From positions 259,409,736 through 259,473,735 of the forward strand of contig OY294067.1 of NCBI GenBank assembly GCA_958510875.1: 64,000 nt of DNA. Reading direction: 5' to 3'. Of the stretch, positions 60,740 to 64,000 are shown in pieces. How positions within the stretch are numbered: the first letter of the stretch is position 1; each line of letters begins with the position of its first letter. The translations under genes were made by a program, and so were the position numbers. This DNA is from Endomychus coccineus (Eukaryota > Arthropoda > Insecta > Coleoptera > Endomychidae). Below the pieces are notes generated by a model that ran no database searches, was not told the DNA's origin, and saw only the letters and a list, made by a program, of their open reading frames with translations.

Positions 60740-60901
60740 ATTACCAAATGCAATAGGAACAATTCCTTCCCAAACTCCAGGAAGTCTTAAATAATCAAGG
60801 GAAAATGTTCTTTGGTGACGAATCTTATCGATTGAGCATATTTCGCCTGCAATATGAAAGTAATCAACCATATTACGTCTTTGTGGAAGTAGGTCACTGG
60901 T
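60740..60901 (-). CDS. Candidate internal exon of an unidentified host gene
   Basis: Minus-strand acceptor TTTTTATTCTACAG ends at 60902. The exon reads TSDLLPQRRNMVDYFHIAGE, ICSIDKIRHQRTFSLDYLRL, PGVWEGIVPIAFG(N), without any stop and with well-conserved-looking composition. It ends at a donor at 60745/60744 (GTAATG) or 60740/60739 (GTAATC). An internal alternative acceptor (CATATTGCAG|GC) exists near 60848. Unlike the transposon frames around it, it has both splice sites and no lesion, so I take it as a living gene. I cannot name the protein. Confidence 0.55.
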
Positions 60902-60904
60902 CTG

Positions 60905-61850
60905 TAGAATAAAAATGTTTCTTCTCAGTATTATGCATGATTATAATAGGTCGAAATATAATATAAATATATATACTTTTTATGTTATATTTTTTTCAAT
61001 AAGACGCTATTTTTACTTGCAACTTATAATCAAACACTATTGATAGCGACAATATTTACAAAAAAAAGTTTTAAAATTAAATTTTTGGTAATACAAGGTT
61101 GGTAGGTTTTTACCAGTTGGTTTTTGTAATTGATTGATTTTTCTTGCCCTCGATTGACATTTCTTCTTTATGTATTATTCAAAGTAATGGGAGGCTTGCC
61201 TGATAGCCTCTCGTTTCGTTACATCCAAGCGAATTTGCTCCACCGTTGATTTTGCCCTATCCGGCATAAAAGAGTAACAACCACTAGACAACCTTTCAAG
61301 TTACTGAGCTCGAATAAGTCATAGCGGGAACTGCGCAGGTGCATGCTTTGTTGTGAAAACAACGTTAAGCGATATCTGTCTATCTCTTTCTATGAGTTCA
61401 AACTGGTGTTGTATGTACAGAAACTATTTGAATAGATTAATGGAGTGTGGATTCAAAAACAAACAAAAATCGTATCGTAAAATATATTCGTGACAGCAAA
61501 AAATGAAAAGCAGATAAGCGTTCGGCACATCAAGAAAACATTCATATTTATAAAATTGTTTTGTTAAGGAGGATTTCGTTGCAGAGAAGTAATCATCATT
61601 TGAGATTATGCACTCATTAGAGTTTATGCAGTTTGGCAAAATTCCCATTCTTAAGATATTTTCCTATTTTTAGTGCTTCGCTTGTTCGCAAATGAAAAAT
61701 CCTACAAGATGAATAACAACAAATTAAAAAAAAATCATACCGTATTTCGTTTTGCCTGTAATAAAATACTTCCATTGATATATATTGTTCCAGGTTTGAA
61801 ATTTTTTTAGAAAACAATCCTTCTAAAAGAAAATGGCGGTATAAGCTTTT
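60905..61850. other. No gene assigned
   Basis: Probably intron of the same gene. A weak minus-strand candidate starts at an acceptor ATTCATCTTGTAG near 61707 and reads IFHLRTSEALKIGKYLKNGN before a stop at about 61615; no donor, so not called. Confidence 0.35.
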
Positions 61851-61856
61851 GTTTTT

Positions 61857-61935
61857 ATACCATTTTTGATAATAACATGGAAAAGTTACTCTGGTTTCAA
61901 CACCGAAGTGCCATTATCAAACATTATGCAAAATT
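61857..61935 (-). mobile_element. PLE 3' end fragment, minus strand
   Basis: The reverse complement contains GATAATGGCACTTCGGTGTT followed by GAAAC (stem 61899-61912 around the loop) and GGTATAAAAACA, matching 53395-53475 almost base for base. No coding part attached. Confidence 0.75.
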
Positions 61936-61964
61936 ATGAAGTGAACGATAAACGAATAAGATAC

Positions 61965-62205
61965 TTTTACTTTGTTTTTTATCACATATATTATAGAAAC
62001 AAATCGTGACTATTATTTTGACACTAGCGTGTCATCTTCAAACGATACTAATGAATTGAAGATGACATGCTAGTGTTGAAACTATATTCACGATTTGTTT
62101 CTAAAATATATGTGATAAAAAACAAAGTAGAAGTGTTTTCTTGTATTATATCAATATGATCAATTATCACAAAGTAATGACTTCCACCATTGAATTTTTT
62201 AAACG
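61965..62205. mobile_element. Palindrome of two PLE ends (tail-to-tail)
   Basis: 61966-62038 and 62056-62130 are reverse complements over ~75 bp (ACAAATCGTGA.TAT, ATATATGTGATAAAAAACAA and others) with an 18-bp centre. Each arm starts with GAAGATGACA(C/T)GCTAGTG. The plus arm continues to 62205 into CACAAAGTAATGACTTCCAC, matching the end of the PLE at 53535. So two terminal fragments of a second variant sit in inverted orientation. Confidence 0.8.
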
Positions 62206-62209
62206 GTAA

Positions 62210-63370
62210 ACATCTGAAGTATAAATATGAACTAGGGTAAAATCCTTTTTAATTTAAACATTGAATAGAATCAGTCATTACGTGATGGAAATACATTCTA
62301 AACTTAAATAAAATAACTGAGAAAAGTTTGATTTGACCAATTTAATTGGTGAAAATAAAAACTTTCAATAGTTATTTTATTTTCCCTTTCAATTTATTCA
62401 TTCATAGCGTTTCTAAAAATATTTGAGCACTACATGTCCTGGTAAATTACCACTTAATCCACTTAAAGTCTAAAACTTATTCATTTTCGAAACTTTTTAT
62501 CATGTATTGAAATGCTTAAACGTTTCCTGGAAATTTGGAAAATGGATATGTTTCTGGAATAACCGATTCAATCATAAACGTTCATTGACAAATCAGGAAG
62601 AGTTAATGTTTTGCTAATTTAAATAATGAATGCCATGATGAACAAAACTAAATACAAAGAATGAACTTTAAAGGGGGGGAGTTTTCATTATAAACCCATC
62701 ATTTATCAAAGATTCTGCAAAAATTAATCTTTGATATTGATGAGGTTAATGGCGACAACGTCATCTAATTCGAAAGCTCTGAATTATGGATAGTGCAGTT
62801 ATCGAATGCTGGCGATTGATAATGCAGAACAATCATTCCAGTGATGGTGATAAATAGATTTGAATCTTAATAATATGAGATATCTGTTCTATAGTCCCAG
62901 TACAAATTTCAACCTGCTGAGATAATAATTCATGAAAACAATTAATATCAAAGATAGATATAACGGATGGTAGTTTATCATAGCTGGATGTTGTTCGGTG
63001 TTTATTAATTTTCAGAAGTTCCGTTATTTTCTAAAATGTGGTACGTGGAAGAGATGCTCAGCTGAGAACACTGTAATTTGAAAATTTATATGTGCATATA
63101 TTAATAAAAATTATTTATGAACGTCATATTAAGAGTTTTAAGAAATACATTTAGGAGTGCCCATATACTTAACATTTAAAATTATCGCTTTTAAATTACT
63201 CGCATATAGATGTAAAATCTATAATTGGAAAATACTGATTAGTTTGAATGTTTGACGGTAATTTCTGTCTGTAGCTAACATAGCGTGTCGCTTAACTTTT
63301 ACGCAGATGATTCAATTTATACGGTTGAAGCGTTAAAATCAATTTCGTGCTTTTCGTGTTAATCGCAGAT
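62210..63370. other. No gene recognised
   Basis: AT-rich, except the PLE-associated repeat at 62263-62306 shared with 48858-48902. Confidence 0.45.
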
Positions 63371-63373
63371 ACA

Positions 63374-63559
63374 CTACACCACCATGACACTCATAGGTTG
63401 AGTCCAGCCAATGGCGGCTTTCACCTTCGGATTGTTTGAACAGCCACTGATTCTTATGAAATATTGGGAAGACTTAGGGGATTTCCCAAAATGAATTTTC
63501 GACCCGGTCTCATGGTGCACTTCTTCCCTGGGGATGGATGTCACCCTTACTCGTGACAA
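63374..63559 (-). CDS. Unassigned small ORF, coding-like
   Basis: The minus strand reads SRVRVTSIPREEVHHETGSK, IHFGKSPKSSQYFIRISGCS, NNPKVKAAIGWTQPMSVMVV, stop. Base composition is more balanced than the surroundings. The region upstream has no clear acceptor. It could be an exon or a repeat-encoded frame; not recognised. Confidence 0.3.
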   Translation of the reverse strand: MSRVRVTSIPREEVHHETGSKIHFGKSPKSSQYFIRISGCSNNPKVKAAIGWTQPMSVMVV

Positions 63560-63869
63560 TTTTGAAATTTGAAATGACCCCAGGAATGTATAGAGTAACG
63601 CTTTTTAAGAAAAAATAATCAACTACACTTTTGTGAAGTCCATCGTTACTGAGTCATTTACGGTTGAAGCTGTACCTTTTTCGTTGGAGAAATGATGGTT
63701 TCGTAATTCGGCGAGCTACCATTTTATCGAACAAAGTGCCATCATAATAATCGAAGTAAATGAAAAACAAAGGAATTGACTTGTCTCTGAAGGATCAATA
63801 TTGACCGAGTTAAAGCTTGGTGAAGGTTCACCGAAAACCGAAATATGAACATTGAACAGAGCTGTTAAA

Positions 63870-64000
63870 AAAACATAACAAAAGTATTTCAAATGTTAAA
63901 TACCAAATACTGCCGAAAATATTTGTAACTTCAATTACCAAATACTATACTTTACATGAAGGATTCGAAATACCAAATACTTGGGAAAAGTAATTGAAAT
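63870..64000. mobile_element. Transposon end with repeated AAATACCAAATAC motifs, cut by the window
   Basis: (A)AATACCAAATACT or ATTACCAAATACT occurs three times, plus inverted pieces such as AAGTATTTCAAATGTTAAAT. Clusters of TATTTGGTATTTGAAATAC are typical of sub-terminal repeats of some hAT-like non-autonomous elements. The rest lies beyond position 64000. Confidence 0.45.

Overview
The window is AT-rich eukaryotic DNA, most likely from an insect. The evidence is intron-style splice sites around short exons, a (CCTAA)n telomere-type tract, and a transposon mix of mariner/Tc1, hAT, P-like, Jockey/R1-like LINE and Penelope-like retroelements (PLEs) in which almost every copy is broken. I found no operon, bacterial gene, CRISPR array, rRNA or confident tRNA. 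The species cannot be fixed from sequence alone.

Layout. 1-9.8 kb is mostly featureless AT-rich DNA with weak hints of host gene structure on the minus strand: a TATA box with a CpG-rich first exon near 9.53-9.79 kb and a possible terminal exon near 5.58-5.70 kb. 10.8-14 kb holds a GC-richer island and two internally deleted mariner elements, one with TA duplications and near-identical inverted repeats (11611-12326). 14.16-15.0 kb is a body with a poly(A)-like tail abutting telomeric repeats. 16.48-17.64 kb is an ORF-less, GC-richer block made of about three diverged ~300-bp units. 21-24.5 kb has a PLE relic, an R1/Jockey-like RT fragment and a mariner relic. 25749-27680 is a complete hAT insertion with 8-bp target duplications. 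28.99-30.14 kb is a foldback element, 30.87-31.89 kb a young 515-bp tandem duplication, and 32.5-35.3 kb contains PLEs, two of them head-to-head. 36.6-37.9 kb is an inverted-repeat-bounded unit carrying a decayed ORF of an uncharacterised multicopy family. 38.7-39.2 kb and 44.9-46.4 kb are Jockey-type LINE remnants; 41.4-42.8 kb is the longest PLE. 47.7-53.5 kb has two more PLEs, a second foldback element and a hAT fragment. 55.1-60.2 kb has a P-like fragment, a nearly full-length mariner with long TIRs, and a decayed Tc1. 60.5-60.9 kb contains the best host-gene candidate (two spliced minus-strand exons). 61.8-62.2 kb is a palindrome of PLE ends, and the window stops inside a repeated-motif transposon end.

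Functionally this is a transposon graveyard, probably intronic or intergenic relative to one or two host genes on the minus strand. No transposase or reverse transcriptase here is intact. The most useful leads are the ~300-bp GC-rich repeat block, the IR-bounded element with the uncharacterised ORF, the conserved stem-loop plus GAAAC at PLE ends, the two foldback elements, and the telomere-repeat-associated insertion.
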